A stretch of 64,000 nt of DNA from Chryseobacterium capnotolerans (GCF_021278965.1 NZ_CP065589.1:2547001-2611000); one strand, 5' to 3'; counted from the stretch's first letter, positions 44,409 to 53,380 are shown. A program made the numbers and translations. The notes: generated by a model from the sequence alone, not told the origin.

Positions 44409-46535
44409 TCACCTTAAAAGCTGCTCAAATAGTTTCTTCCATATTGAAATGTATTTTTCATCAACTTTATCGAAATTCTTATCAAATTTATTTTGCATAT
44501 CTCTTGCAATATCGACTTTCCAACCTTTTTCTAAAATTATATTCTCTGTTCTAGCCCATTCTTCGACTTGGTTTACAATAGGTTTATCTTTGGTATAAAA
44601 ATCTTCAAAATCATTTTCTGCTCTATATTTTTTGTCTATCAGCCTAATTAGTGAATCTGGTTCCAACAAATCTTCAATTTCATAAATATCTTCCCCTATA
44701 AAATCTTTCACTCCAATTACTTTTTCCTTTTGGCTCAAATATTTGCCAGTTTTTAATTGTTTTTGGAAATCCTCTCCTGCTTTATCTGAGTCTAATAAAA
44801 CAATGGGTAAATCATTATCTCGTGAAGCTACCAATTTTGAAACGGGTGACATTCCTCTAACTCCACCAGTTGGAATAAAAACGATCTCTTTTGAGTATTT
44901 TAAATCACCATTTCCAATCAAGAATCTTTTTATTAAACTTAAGTATATCTGGTCACTTGGTCCTTCAACTAAAATGGGCTTGCAGCCTAACAAAAGCGTG
45001 TCTGATACTGTTAAGCCTAATGCGGCATGAACAGGATAAATAGATTTTTCAGCATCAGTTTCATTATATCGCAAATTGGAAGAAACTTTTGTTCGGCCTG
45101 TTTCTAAATCAACATATACAGCTTTTACATTTGCCAAGTTATCCATATCAACCAAGAATGGAGAATGAGAAGTATATAGCAGTTGATTATCCTCTGACAA
45201 TTTTCTGAAGAACTTCGCTAAGTCATATTGTGCAATCGGATGCAGCGATAAACCGGGTTCGTCTAAAAGTAATATTGTATTGTTATGTTCTTCTTTTGTT
45301 TCCACTAAGAATACAAGAAAAAAACTAAAAAACCATTGCAAACCTCGGCTTCTTCCTTCAAGCTCAATATGTTCTGGACGAAGTTTATCGGAAACATTTA
45401 TCCGAAAATGATTTCCATCAGCTTGAAAATCAAAAATATAATCACCTTGCAGCCACCATTTTTTAAAGCTAGTTGTTAATTCCGTCGCTGCAGATCGTAA
45501 TAGAACACCTCTTTCTTTTTTCTTTTCGGACCATTCCTTTACTTCATCATCTGTTAAATCAACTTCTTCCGAGCTTATTTCTTGCTCATAATGATTTAGT
45601 TTTTTAATAATGACTTTTCTATCATTACCTAACTCATAAATTTCTTGAGGTGATAAACCAACATATTTAAAAAGCACATCTAAAGTCCTAACTTTTGCTC
45701 TAGCTGATTCAGATAAATCCTTACGTTCCAAATCTTCAATTACCCTAGGTAAAAAGATTTCACTATCTAGATTTCCATAGTCAGAGTAATAAACAAATTT
45801 TGGTATATTTTTTAGGACTTTTTGCCTAATTTCTTTAGTTGTTGTAATGGGCTTCGCATCAAAAGCATCAATGAAAAATTGAAGATTTTTAGAAATATTG
45901 TTTGCAAAATATTCTGGGATATTTTTCTTTCTGCTAAAATTTGTGTTCAATAAATTTTGAATTTCTACTATAATTTTTTCAATATCAGATTTAACAAAAT
46001 AATCTTCCTCAAAGTTTTTCTTTAGATTTTCTAACAGATCATTAATTAAGTTTTTGTTTTCATCAGATTCTTTAATGAAAAAATCTTCATTCGCAATATT
46101 AGTCTTAAATTGGTTCAAAACTGTTATTATCCTTTCACTCGAAAAACTTCTAACTTCCGAATATGGGAAAGATATACGATATTCTCCGTTATATTTTCTT
46201 TGTACTAAAGTTCTTTTGACTTGTTCAATATCACAATCTAATTCTGATGATATTTCATTTGCCAACTTATCGTTTAAAATAAAGTCAGCTTGTATGAATA
46301 CATCCTCAGAGTGATTGTCTGTCTTGTATTTACTATATAAATTTCGTGGAAAATCGTCTAACGGTACGATTGGTTCATTGTTAGCAGGTCTCAATTTCCA
46401 CAAAGCTATCAGCAAGTTAGTTTTTCCAGCTTCGTTTGTTCCAACTAAGCAAGTATTATCAGATACTTCTATCCAATCACTTTCTTCTATTGATCTAAAA
46501 TTAATTACCTTAAATCTGTCTAATATTGTTTTCAT
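44409..46535 (-). CDS. OLD-family ATPase/TOPRIM nuclease
   Basis: The 708-aa protein has an ABC-type ATPase (Walker A GTNEAGKTNLL at residues 32-42; ILLLDEPGLSLHP as signature/Walker B region; LLYTSHSPFLVDM) and a C-terminal TOPRIM (ILVEGPSDQIYL with the Glu, and VLLDSDKAGEDF with DxD). This is the overcoming-lysogenization-defect class of nucleases, which includes GajA of Gabija and the retron/PARIS-associated ones. No UvrD-like GajB gene is adjacent, so it is either a single-gene OLD system or part of an unknown combination with its neighbours. Confidence 0.85.
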   Translation of the reverse strand: MKTILDRFKVINFRSIEESDWIEVSDNTCLVGTNEAGKTNLLIALWKLRPANNEPIVPLDDFPRNLYSKYKTDNHSEDVFIQADFILNDKLANEISSELDCDIEQVKRTLVQRKYNGEYRISFPYSEVRSFSSERIITVLNQFKTNIANEDFFIKESDENKNLINDLLENLKKNFEEDYFVKSDIEKIIVEIQNLLNTNFSRKKNIPEYFANNISKNLQFFIDAFDAKPITTTKEIRQKVLKNIPKFVYYSDYGNLDSEIFLPRVIEDLERKDLSESARAKVRTLDVLFKYVGLSPQEIYELGNDRKVIIKKLNHYEQEISSEEVDLTDDEVKEWSEKKKERGVLLRSAATELTTSFKKWWLQGDYIFDFQADGNHFRINVSDKLRPEHIELEGRSRGLQWFFSFFLVFLVETKEEHNNTILLLDEPGLSLHPIAQYDLAKFFRKLSEDNQLLYTSHSPFLVDMDNLANVKAVYVDLETGRTKVSSNLRYNETDAEKSIYPVHAALGLTVSDTLLLGCKPILVEGPSDQIYLSLIKRFLIGNGDLKYSKEIVFIPTGGVRGMSPVSKLVASRDNDLPIVLLDSDKAGEDFQKQLKTGKYLSQKEKVIGVKDFIGEDIYEIEDLLEPDSLIRLIDKKYRAENDFEDFYTKDKPIVNQVEEWARTENIILEKGWKVDIARDMQNKFDKNFDKVDEKYISIWKKLFEQLLR

Positions 46536-46714
46536 CAGTTATAATTTTTGGTTTGGTATTATTAAATTATCAGAAAATTAAGTGCTGAATTTAATTTTAA
46601 AATTTAATTAATACAGCACTAAAATGAAGTTATTTCCAATTGCCGAAATCGAAGAAAAATTGTTTTAATCTATAATTATTGAATCTATTAATTCATTGTT
46701 GAAATTAAAATTGT

Positions 46715-47143
46715 CTAGTACATTATTAATTGAATATGAAGAATTAAATTTTTTTGTATTTCAACTACTTCTTTTTCAGTGATAATTTCTTTAGTTCTGT
46801 CTTTAAATTCTACTAAAAAATTAAATACATCTTTCTCAGATACGATCGAAAATCCAAGAAGCAGAAAACTTAAGCCATTATCAGAGCTTCCTATTGCATT
46901 TAATGAAAAAACATATTTCCCATCAATAGGAAGGTATTGATGGCTATTATTTAAAAATCCCAGTTTATTTAGATGTGAATGAGTTAATGGAGCTTCATAA
47001 TATTTAATGTCAGCATTCAATTTTTTTTCTTCTTTGTCTTTCACGAAGTATACATTCAATTTGTCATTATCTTTATTAACAAATCGTACTATATGTTGTT
47101 TTAAATGTGAATCGGTTAAAACATAGTAATGGTTTTCTTTCAT
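46715..47143 (-). CDS. hypothetical protein of the defence block
   Basis: The 142-aa product starts MKENHYYVLTDSHLKQHIVR and consists of beta strands at the N-terminus (KDNDKLNVYFVKDKEEKKLN) with a C-terminal helix (KEIITEKEVVEIQKNLILHI). No domain is recognised. It lies between the OLD and restriction-like nuclease genes and faces the same way, so may belong to either unit. Confidence 0.5.
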   Translation of the reverse strand: MKENHYYVLTDSHLKQHIVRFVNKDNDKLNVYFVKDKEEKKLNADIKYYEAPLTHSHLNKLGFLNNSHQYLPIDGKYVFSLNAIGSSDNGLSFLLLGFSIVSEKDVFNFLVEFKDRTKEIITEKEVVEIQKNLILHIQLIMY

Positions 47144-47416
47144 ATTATAAATATTTCTTTATGTTTTTAAATTACAGTTAATTTATATTCTGACTCTGTA
47201 AATGACAAAAATAAAAACCATTATAAAATTCACTATCAGTATTTTCACTGAATCTTCTCAGCGATTATTCTGCAATTGTGAAAGCTGTGACCCCAAATCT
47301 GGTAAGCATTTGTTTTTGCAATTTTCCATCAGATTACAGGTATTGATAATTTATGTTCATTACTTTATTTTGAAATAATTGTACAAACATATACAGAATG
47401 AATTAGTTCATTATTT

Positions 47417-48349
47417 TTATAAAAGTTCTGATTCGATTAAATCCAATTTGGCTTCCTTCAAAATTTTATTCATTATTTCCAAACATTCTTTTCTGACAGT
47501 ATCGAATTTATTCCTTAGTTTAAAATCCATAATTTCAAGACAAGTTTCGTGTTGTCTAATTCTTCCATCCTGAATTCCTTCTAAATATAGCGTTCTGATT
47601 TCGTTAAGTTTTACTACGATTTTTCGTATCTCTTTTCTCCAATTTTCATTTGATAATTCAGTAAAGTCAAAAGTTGTAGCAATTAAATCTTTTTCTCTAT
47701 TATACAATTTTCCAGTCGAAATTGTCTGCATAGTATCTTTAATGGCTTCAATAAAATCTCCGCCACTTTCCTCATATTGCATATGTCTGTCAAAAGCAGG
47801 ACGAGAAAATGCTCTTCTAAAAGTTAATAAAATATGTTCATTTTTGTCATATTGATAAATTTTATCTAAAACATCTGAAAAGTAGAAATACATTAAATCC
47901 TTATGGTTTAAAATCATTGCTTGCAGATCTTCCCAAAACCATATTTCTACTCGAAAAAGATTCTTTCTAGCTCTTTCCTCATTAATTGCTAATATTATAT
48001 TTTGAATTTTTACATCTCTGAAAGAAGTTGTAGCAAAAATTAATCTTTCGAGTTGGGGACTAAAATTTTCTGCATTAATTATTTCTTTTTTTATAATATC
48101 TTCTGTTAGCAAACTGTAATTTAGTAACTGTCCTTGGGAACTTGTATTTATGACTTTCTTTGCCTGAATACCTGGTAGCCTACGTTTTTCATCATATCCT
48201 ATTAGGTCTATACCATTTTGTTTTTGCCCTTTTCTCCCATACAATTGCCAACCTTCATCTTTCCAAATTACATCTACCAGTCCTTTTAAAAAACTTTCAA
48301 AATATTCCCACTTCTGGGGTGGTAAAAGAGTCAAATCGAAATTACCCAT
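47417..48349 (-). CDS. putative restriction endonuclease-like protein
   Basis: In this 310-aa protein the N-terminus is nuclease-like: EYFESFLKGLVDVIW, then GWQLYGRKGQKQNGIDLIGY (about residues 34-53) and RLPGIQAKKVIN, giving a D-x(n)-QxK (PD-(D/E)xK, Mrr-like) active site. The residues after 100 (LERLIFATTSFRDVKIQNII) fit the family's extended fold. The remaining part is helical and resembles a sensor or oligomerisation domain. Such nuclease heads occur in Avs and other antiphage proteins. No methyltransferase is nearby. Confidence 0.65.
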   Translation of the reverse strand: MGNFDLTLLPPQKWEYFESFLKGLVDVIWKDEGWQLYGRKGQKQNGIDLIGYDEKRRLPGIQAKKVINTSSQGQLLNYSLLTEDIIKKEIINAENFSPQLERLIFATTSFRDVKIQNIILAINEERARKNLFRVEIWFWEDLQAMILNHKDLMYFYFSDVLDKIYQYDKNEHILLTFRRAFSRPAFDRHMQYEESGGDFIEAIKDTMQTISTGKLYNREKDLIATTFDFTELSNENWRKEIRKIVVKLNEIRTLYLEGIQDGRIRQHETCLEIMDFKLRNKFDTVRKECLEIMNKILKEAKLDLIESELL

Positions 48350-48414
48350 ATTTTATGATTTTTTTAGAATTGTTATAGCAATTTATTACTGATATTTTTG
48401 AAAACTTAAATCCT

Positions 48415-49359
48415 TTACCAAGCATTATACATTACAAATTGACGAATATTAAAATATTGATATAAAATATCTTCAATTATCAGTAATTTATCTATTGGGC
48501 TTAATTCTTTGGTTATATTTTTTATATCATTTTCTAAATTTAAACCCGAAATCCTATTAATTGAAGCTGTCAATATAAAATTATATTCTTCGGACTCATC
48601 TTTTAGTCCAAGTAATTCTGATAATAATCGGAAATTTTTATCAATTATATTTTCGCTATTATTATAATTTAATTGCTCAAAAACATCTTGAATAAAATAA
48701 TATAAATTATTTGATTTCGAATTTTCTAAATTTATTGGGTCACTGTGAAATCCAACCTTATAATCTTTACAAAATGAATAATGATGATTTACGCTTCTAT
48801 CTGAAATAATTTCGTGTGGCGGAATTGTAATTGAATTCTTGAATATTGTTTTATTTCTCCAAATTAAATCTCTTCCTCTTAAAGGATGGAAATAAACTTC
48901 ACGATACTGAACTGGTAATAATGCAGATGAAAGGAATTTTAATTTTTTCAATTCGGTACTTTTAAAGAACAAAGGTGCAACATAAGCTGCTTTGTTATTC
49001 TGTGAAAGTTTATATAAGGCATTATGTTGTCCGTATTCTTTACCTTTTTTTAAAAGTTCAAATGCAAAAAAACCTTTTTCGATTGGCAAAGAGACTGATT
49101 TTCGTTGATTTGCTATTTTCCCGGTAAATCTTGGAGAATAAAAATCAGAACGTTTAAACTGAATATAAAAAGGTACAATGGTATTTAAAACTCCATCGTA
49201 ACCTAATTCATTTTCATCAGCCTGAGAAATTCTTCGTATTTCTATATTTTTATCAAAGTAATAATAGCATCTATTCAATGCGGTCTCGATTGCTGAAATA
49301 TAATCTTCTTCAATAAAATCGGGAATAATTTTTTCACCTTGTTTTTTTAAAAGTTTCAT
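48415..49359 (-). CDS. unknown protein with nuclease-like N-terminus
   Basis: The 314-aa product begins MKLLKKQGEKIIPDFIEEDY. Residues about 45-75 contain ADENELGYDGVLN followed by FYIQFKRSDFY, an E-x(n)-D...QxK order that recalls PD-(D/E)xK nucleases (DUF4365-like). The middle (NAYLPV-like PVQYREVYFHPLRGRD) and the C-terminal half are without known domains. It is 65 bp upstream of the restriction-like gene and probably co-transcribed with it. The nuclease assignment rests on that motif only. Confidence 0.5.
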   Translation of the reverse strand: MKLLKKQGEKIIPDFIEEDYISAIETALNRCYYYFDKNIEIRRISQADENELGYDGVLNTIVPFYIQFKRSDFYSPRFTGKIANQRKSVSLPIEKGFFAFELLKKGKEYGQHNALYKLSQNNKAAYVAPLFFKSTELKKLKFLSSALLPVQYREVYFHPLRGRDLIWRNKTIFKNSITIPPHEIISDRSVNHHYSFCKDYKVGFHSDPINLENSKSNNLYYFIQDVFEQLNYNNSENIIDKNFRLLSELLGLKDESEEYNFILTASINRISGLNLENDIKNITKELSPIDKLLIIEDILYQYFNIRQFVMYNAW

Positions 49360-49416
49360 TGGTTACTGTTTAGATAATATAGCTAAAATAAATAATTTTC
49401 GAGTAACTATATAACA

Positions 49417-49438
49417 AATCCCAACTCTCGTCAGGATT
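49417..49438 (-). terminator. terminator of the DUF3606 gene
   Basis: On the minus strand AATCCTGAC and GTTGGGATT form a 9-bp stem with two wobble pairs. A near-copy lies at 49719-49740. Confidence 0.65.
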
Positions 49439-49462
49439 TATTGATTAAATTAAAAACTCACA

Positions 49463-49639
49463 CTATTTCCCAAGATACTTCTGTACTGCAGCAGCAGAAG
49501 TTCCGACAGCTTTAACTGCTTCTTTCAAACGTTCTTTGGTAACACCAAACTTTTTTGACCAGTATTCCAGTTCCCAAGTTTCGTTCACATTTACTTTAGT
49601 TGCATCTTGAGGTCCTTTTTTACTTAGATCGTCACTCAT
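49463..49639 (-). CDS. DUF3606 small protein
   Basis: A 58-aa gene starting MSDDLSKKGPQDATKVNVNE and running through WELEYWSKKFGVTKERLKEA and VKAVGTSAAAVQKYLG, which is the DUF3606 pattern (WELEYW at about residues 22-27, a C-terminal helix pair). DUF3606 proteins are short, cytosolic and of unknown function; they are common in Bacteroidota and Proteobacteria. It has its own terminator and follows the small acidic gene at 49774. Confidence 0.85.
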   Translation of the reverse strand: MSDDLSKKGPQDATKVNVNETWELEYWSKKFGVTKERLKEAVKAVGTSAAAVQKYLGK

Positions 49640-49718
49640 AATAAATAATTTTTGGTTAGTAAAGTAAATTTAAAAAGGTTATATATTATATCACTACGGT
49701 TTTCCGTAAAAAAAAAAA

Positions 49719-49740
49719 AATCCCAACTTTTGTCAGGATT
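49719..49740 (-). terminator. terminator of the 61-aa gene, with a 13-base T tract
   Basis: AATCCTGAC/GTTGGGATT stem (two wobbles), loop AAAA, followed on the minus strand by 13 T residues. It is nearly identical to the hairpin at 49417-49438. Confidence 0.8.
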
Positions 49741-49773
49741 AACTTTAATCTTTTAATAAAATGAAATAGAAAA

Positions 49774-49959
49774 TTATTCCAAATCATTCTGTATTTTTCT
49801 GATGATGTCCATTAATTCACCTTTTTCAAATCTATCACTTGGAAAAGAAGGAATATCATTTTCAGAATTCTCAATTCTATCTGTTGGAAATTGTGGAATT
49901 TCTGGCTCACTTGGCGGTTCTGGAGCTGTATCCTGAGGATTATTATCTTCGTCGCTCAT
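49774..49959 (-). CDS. small acidic/proline-rich protein
   Basis: The 61-aa product (MSDEDNNPQDTAPEPPSEPE) is rich in Pro, Glu and Asp and largely disordered, with two FP[TS]DR repeats (QFPTDRIENS; SFPSDRFEKG) and a short C-terminal helix. Its start overlaps the stop of the upstream membrane-protein gene by 4 bp, so the two are translationally coupled. Function unknown. Confidence 0.6.
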   Translation of the reverse strand: MSDEDNNPQDTAPEPPSEPEIPQFPTDRIENSENDIPSFPSDRFEKGELMDIIRKIQNDLE

Positions 49960-50501
49960 AATAAACTGTTTTTAAAAATTAATATTATATAATTAAGTAA
50001 TGTAGTTGCAATAGTGAAAAGAATCATCGTTTTTGCAATATAGAGGTCGTAACTTCTTTTATCATTTATTGTACAATGATTCTCAGCAATATCTACAAAT
50101 TTATCAATAATTTTCGTTTCAAAATCAATATTTTTTTTAGGATCGTTAATTCTTCCATTATAATCTATAACTTTATTTTGGTATTCTCTTAGTTCTTTGT
50201 AATTTCCTATATTCCTGTATTTGAAACCTTTATAAAAATTATTATATGATTTGGTTAAGTAAGCTGTTGTGAGAATAATTAATAGAAAAAATATCAACAT
50301 TAAAAAATGCCTGAAATTAATATTGCAAAAACTTTGAATAGGAAATAAATCTTTTGCAATATAAGTATTACCAGTTATCAAAATGCCAATTATTGTTAAC
50401 GGCAAATTAATTGAAGCATCTAAGTCTTTTCTTCTGTTTAATTCTCTATCATATAAAGATTTATAAAAGTTATAATTATCCATAATTTTGCTTGATTTCA
50501 A
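49956..50501 (-). CDS. membrane protein (SLATT-like look)
   Basis: The 181-aa protein (a second ATG at 50483 is possible) has hydrophobic segments at about residues 30-46 (LPLTIIGILITGNTY), 65-85 (FLMLIFFLLIILTTAYL) and the C-terminus (ILFTIATTLLNYIILIF), with charged amphipathic helices between. Small two- or three-helix membrane proteins of this sort in defence loci are often SLATT-type pore effectors, but no SLATT motif is certain. It ends overlapping the small acidic gene. Confidence 0.5.
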   Translation of the reverse strand: MKSSKIMDNYNFYKSLYDRELNRRKDLDASINLPLTIIGILITGNTYIAKDLFPIQSFCNINFRHFLMLIFFLLIILTTAYLTKSYNNFYKGFKYRNIGNYKELREYQNKVIDYNGRINDPKKNIDFETKIIDKFVDIAENHCTINDKRSYDLYIAKTMILFTIATTLLNYIILIFKNSLL

Positions 50502-50615
50502 AGGTATATATGCATCATTATAAATTTCTGTTTCACAGAAATTCTGACTATTTTAATATTCTTAGAAATTATTTAGGTCCTCTACGTTTTAAGAATAATA
50601 AAATTTGTAGTATTA

Positions 50616-50903
50616 CTATGTTTTCCTTTTTTTAGTTACCTTAAGTATATTATTTTCTTTCATATAACCATCAAAATCAAATTTTAGTGAAAAAAGTTGT
50701 TGCGGCTCTATTCCAGCAGCTAAAGAAATGCGTACTAATGTTGATAATTTTGGAACGTTTTCTTTATTTAACAATCTATAAACTTGCCTTCTATCTAAAT
50801 TAGCGGCGGCGGCTAAATCAGCAATATCAATTTTTTTATCTTCAAGTATTGATTTAATGTGATCAGCAAGCGCGATAAAGTATTTATCATCAATATATTT
50901 CAT
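50616..50903 (-). CDS. XRE-family transcriptional regulator
   Basis: The 95-aa protein has one helix-turn-helix of the Cro/CI type (IKSILEDKKIDIADLAAAAN followed by LDRRQVYRLLNKENVPKLST, about residues 16-55) and then a short C-terminal tail (LKFDFDGYMKENNI). Two identical palindromic sites (50914-50951) lie 11-48 bp upstream of its start, so it probably represses itself and perhaps the divergent transcript beginning near 51010. Confidence 0.85.
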   Translation of the reverse strand: MKYIDDKYFIALADHIKSILEDKKIDIADLAAAANLDRRQVYRLLNKENVPKLSTLVRISLAAGIEPQQLFSLKFDFDGYMKENNILKVTKKRKT

Positions 50904-50913
50904 TAAATAAAAG

Positions 50914-50951
50914 TGACATATTTGTCAAAAATATCATTGACATATTTGTCA
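50914..50951. promoter_or_regulatory. tandem XRE operator
   Basis: TGACATATTTGTCA occurs at 50914-50927 and identically at 50938-50951, 24 bp apart; each is a dyad with TGACA/TGTCA arms. The location between the XRE gene and the divergent promoter suits an autoregulatory operator. Confidence 0.75.
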
Positions 50952-50972
50952 CATACTTGGAATTTTATTATA

Positions 50973-51004
50973 TTTGTAAAATAAGTTACCGAAACGTAAC
51001 TTTG
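50973..51004 (+). promoter_or_regulatory. promoter of the hairpin leader and 51406 gene
   Basis: TTTG (50973-50976), a 20-bp spacer and TAACTTTG (50997-51004) fit the Bacteroidota consensus, directing transcription into the structured segment at 51048-51158. Confidence 0.7.
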
Positions 51005-51047
51005 CGATACTTCAGAAAAACATTAGAAGCTATTCGCTTAGAATCTC

Positions 51048-51158
51048 GTATCAGAAAACTGCCAATTTTCATTTTACCACGAGAGGATAAGTAGAAGGCT
51101 CACGCTTTGGCGTGGGCTCTCTTATTCGTGGTAAAAGGTATGGCAGTACCTCTGATAC
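51048..51158 (+). ncRNA. 111-nt nested hairpin: candidate structured leader RNA or recombination site
   Basis: From outside in, five arm pairs are nested: GTATCAGA/TCTGATAC (51048, 51151), ACTGCCA/TGGCAGT (51058, 51141), TTTTACCACGA/TCGTGGTAAAA (51072, 51126), ATAAG/CTTAT (51087, 51121) and GCTCACGC/GCGTGGGC (51098, 51110; one wobble). A promoter lies 44 bp upstream. Between here and the gene at 51406 no other frame is seen. It could be a cis-acting RNA, or a DNA cruciform used by a recombinase. Confidence 0.5.
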
Positions 51159-51405
51159 AGTAAGTAGAGTTCCACGCCGTTTTATTTTCCTATGCAGTCC
51201 GCTATCTCTACAATTCTCTAAGCTGCTTTTACAAAATACAGTATCAGATTAAGACAGATACAATGGCAGCGCAACCATTGCGGCTTTACAGCTTTCACGG
51301 GACACATTTTCATTCATATTAATTTTGGCTTGTATAGGCAGGGAGCTTTGTATGAAAGATTTCCAAGGTTTCCTCCTATGCGGTCACTAAACAAAACAAA
51401 AACGA

Positions 51406-51936
51406 TTGAAAAATAAAAGGATAGACTTTGAAGCCAGGTTTTGGTCTGGCAGTAGGAAACATTCCGGGATAAAGCTTATTGAATCATTCTTCCATTTTAA
51501 TGACCTGGTTACTGCCAAACAAATGCTCAACAAAATTATGATCTATGCCGGCAAAAAGAAAACGACGATTAATGAGGATTCTTCGGTAATCTTCCACTTT
51601 CATCAGGCCTTGCGGTCCTTTGTACGGGCGTGTTATGCAATCAGGTTGAAGGAAACGACCTGGGAAATGAATAGTAGTACAGAGAATCGTTCTCCATTGA
51701 TGCAGGCTTCCCTTTCGGATGAGGAATATCTAAACCCAACCCTAGTATTTAGAAAGGCTTTTGCCGAATACAGCATTAAGGACTTTGATTACTATATAGC
51801 CATTGCAGTCTATTTCTCAATGGGTATATTTAAAAATGCTGAGGAAAGCAGCCTTATCAGCCCTTATATCCACCTTACCAAAATGCTGGATGCGACACAT
51901 CTTATCCTCGAAAGAAGAATCCAAAAGAATCAATAA
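51406..51936 (+). CDS. hypothetical protein of the hairpin-led unit
   Basis: The 176-aa product starts at a TTG (MKNKRIDFEARFWSGSRKHS) and is helical throughout (FHQALRSFVRACYAIRLKET; DFDYYIAIAVYFSMGIFKNA). There is no signal peptide or membrane helix. It has the overall look of a RteC-like regulator fragment, but I cannot confirm it. The long 5' leader with the nested hairpin suggests post-transcriptional control. The TlpA/SusC/SusD genes follow 145 bp downstream on the same strand. Confidence 0.5.
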   Translation: MKNKRIDFEARFWSGSRKHSGIKLIESFFHFNDLVTAKQMLNKIMIYAGKKKTTINEDSSVIFHFHQALRSFVRACYAIRLKETTWEMNSSTENRSPLMQASLSDEEYLNPTLVFRKAFAEYSIKDFDYYIAIAVYFSMGIFKNAEESSLISPYIHLTKMLDATHLILERRIQKNQ

Positions 51937-52081
51937 CCATTAAAAGTAAAAAGCAGAGAATGGAAAACAGTACTTAAAAACATCCCCAATAAAATAAGAA
52001 AGCCCTTTCCGCAAGAGTTTGGCGACCAAACGGAAAGAGCATAATCAGTGATTAATAATTATCAAAAACCTATTCAAAAGT

Positions 52082-53380
52082 ATGAAAAAAATCTTTTGCA
52101 GGGGAATACTATCCCTTGTTTTTACCTTTGTTGCGACTACCACATCCTTTGCGCAGAACAAGTCTGTTAAAGTCGGAGAATCTCTTCCTGACAATTTCTG
52201 GACAACTTCTTTTCAGGTAGTGAATCATCCGCAAAAAACCTTAGATCTTTCTGACGATAAGAATAAACTGATTCTTCTGGACTTCTGGAACACCTGGTGC
52301 AGTGCCTGCCTGAAAGCGTTTCCCAAGATGGAACAGCTCAAAGAACAGTTCGGGCATAAAGTAAAAATCCTGGCCGTAAGCAACCAGGACCGCCAGACCC
52401 TTGAAAAGTTCTTTGCCTCCAAAAACGGTCAGCGTTTCAATAATGTTGTTTCCGTAGCAGGAGACCAGCTCTTTCATCCCTTGTTTCCGCATCAGGGCGT
52501 TCCCTATGTTGTATGGATCAAAGATGGAAAGCTACTCAGCACAACAGACGGTGCCCAGGTCAATGAAAATACCATCAGTAAGGTCTTAGGCGGGGAAAGT
52601 TCTGGTCTTCAGACCGTCATCCAGATGAGCAGGGAAAGACCCCTGATGCTTTCCGAGGATTTTGACCGTGAAAAGGGCTTGTCAATGATCAATTATTCCA
52701 TTTTTGCCAAAGGAAGAATACGGGGAATGGGCTTTGGTTCCGGTTTTCGAAGATCGGGTAACCAGATATACGGAAGACAGTTTACCAATCTTTCCCTTCT
52801 TGAGATCTTTTCCACGCTTGCCGATGAGATATTTCAGGTGCGTAAAGAATCTTTTAGTGAGAAGCGAAGAATCGTAGAAGTTCAAAACCCTACCGTATTG
52901 GACTATATCAAAAAAGCTGACGGATCCGTAGAAGATGGCAATCTCTACAGCTATGAATACATTGTTCCGCTATCCAAAGCAGATTCCCTCTATCCGTTAA
53001 TGCTGAAAAATATCAGCGAGTATGCAGATTATAGCGCTACGATCGAAAAAAGGAAGGTTAGATGTTTAGTACTAAAAAGAACATCATCCATCGATAAGCT
53101 AAGGACCAAGGAAGGCCCAACTCGTTTTTCATTCTCAATGACGGAAACGATTTTAAAAAATGCTTCACTCTATAAATTGGTCAATAACCTGAATGCCTTG
53201 TCCACGGTTTCCTTACCAATAGTGGATGATACAGGAATCACGGGCAATGTAGACCTGACAATGGGAACAATCTCAGATGTACCTTCTATCAGGAGAGCGC
53301 TTTCAAAATATGACCTGGACCTTCAGGAAGAAGAGCGTGAAATTGATATGCTGATCATAGGGGACAAATTGAAAAATTAG
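52082..53380 (+). CDS. TlpA-like thioredoxin-fold protein
   Basis: The 432-aa protein has a signal peptide (cleaved near SFAQ) and a thioredoxin-fold domain at about 30-175 with the redox motif LDFWNTWCSACLKAFPKMEQ (CSAC, about residues 77-80) and PQ-like strand VPYVVWIKDGK. The C-terminal 250 residues are not recognised (LMLSEDFDREKGLSMINYSI; SYEYIVPLSKADSLYPLMLK). Exported TlpA-like proteins next to SusC/SusD pairs are frequent in Bacteroidota and may reduce or assemble imported peptides. It starts the uptake locus with SusC 95 bp downstream. Confidence 0.8.
   Translation: MKKIFCRGILSLVFTFVATTTSFAQNKSVKVGESLPDNFWTTSFQVVNHPQKTLDLSDDKNKLILLDFWNTWCSACLKAFPKMEQLKEQFGHKVKILAVSNQDRQTLEKFFASKNGQRFNNVVSVAGDQLFHPLFPHQGVPYVVWIKDGKLLSTTDGAQVNENTISKVLGGESSGLQTVIQMSRERPLMLSEDFDREKGLSMINYSIFAKGRIRGMGFGSGFRRSGNQIYGRQFTNLSLLEIFSTLADEIFQVRKESFSEKRRIVEVQNPTVLDYIKKADGSVEDGNLYSYEYIVPLSKADSLYPLMLKNISEYADYSATIEKRKVRCLVLKRTSSIDKLRTKEGPTRFSFSMTETILKNASLYKLVNNLNALSTVSLPIVDDTGITGNVDLTMGTISDVPSIRRALSKYDLDLQEEEREIDMLIIGDKLKN

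Noticed and set aside
44409..46535. Gabija system
   Set aside because: The OLD-type gene resembles GajA in domains, but no UvrD-like helicase gene (GajB) is adjacent.
31705..51000. Second tRNA attachment copy (attR) for the island
   Set aside because: I looked for another copy of the tRNA 3' end (TCGAATCCCTCACTCTCC) and did not see one by eye; the island's right edge remains undetermined.
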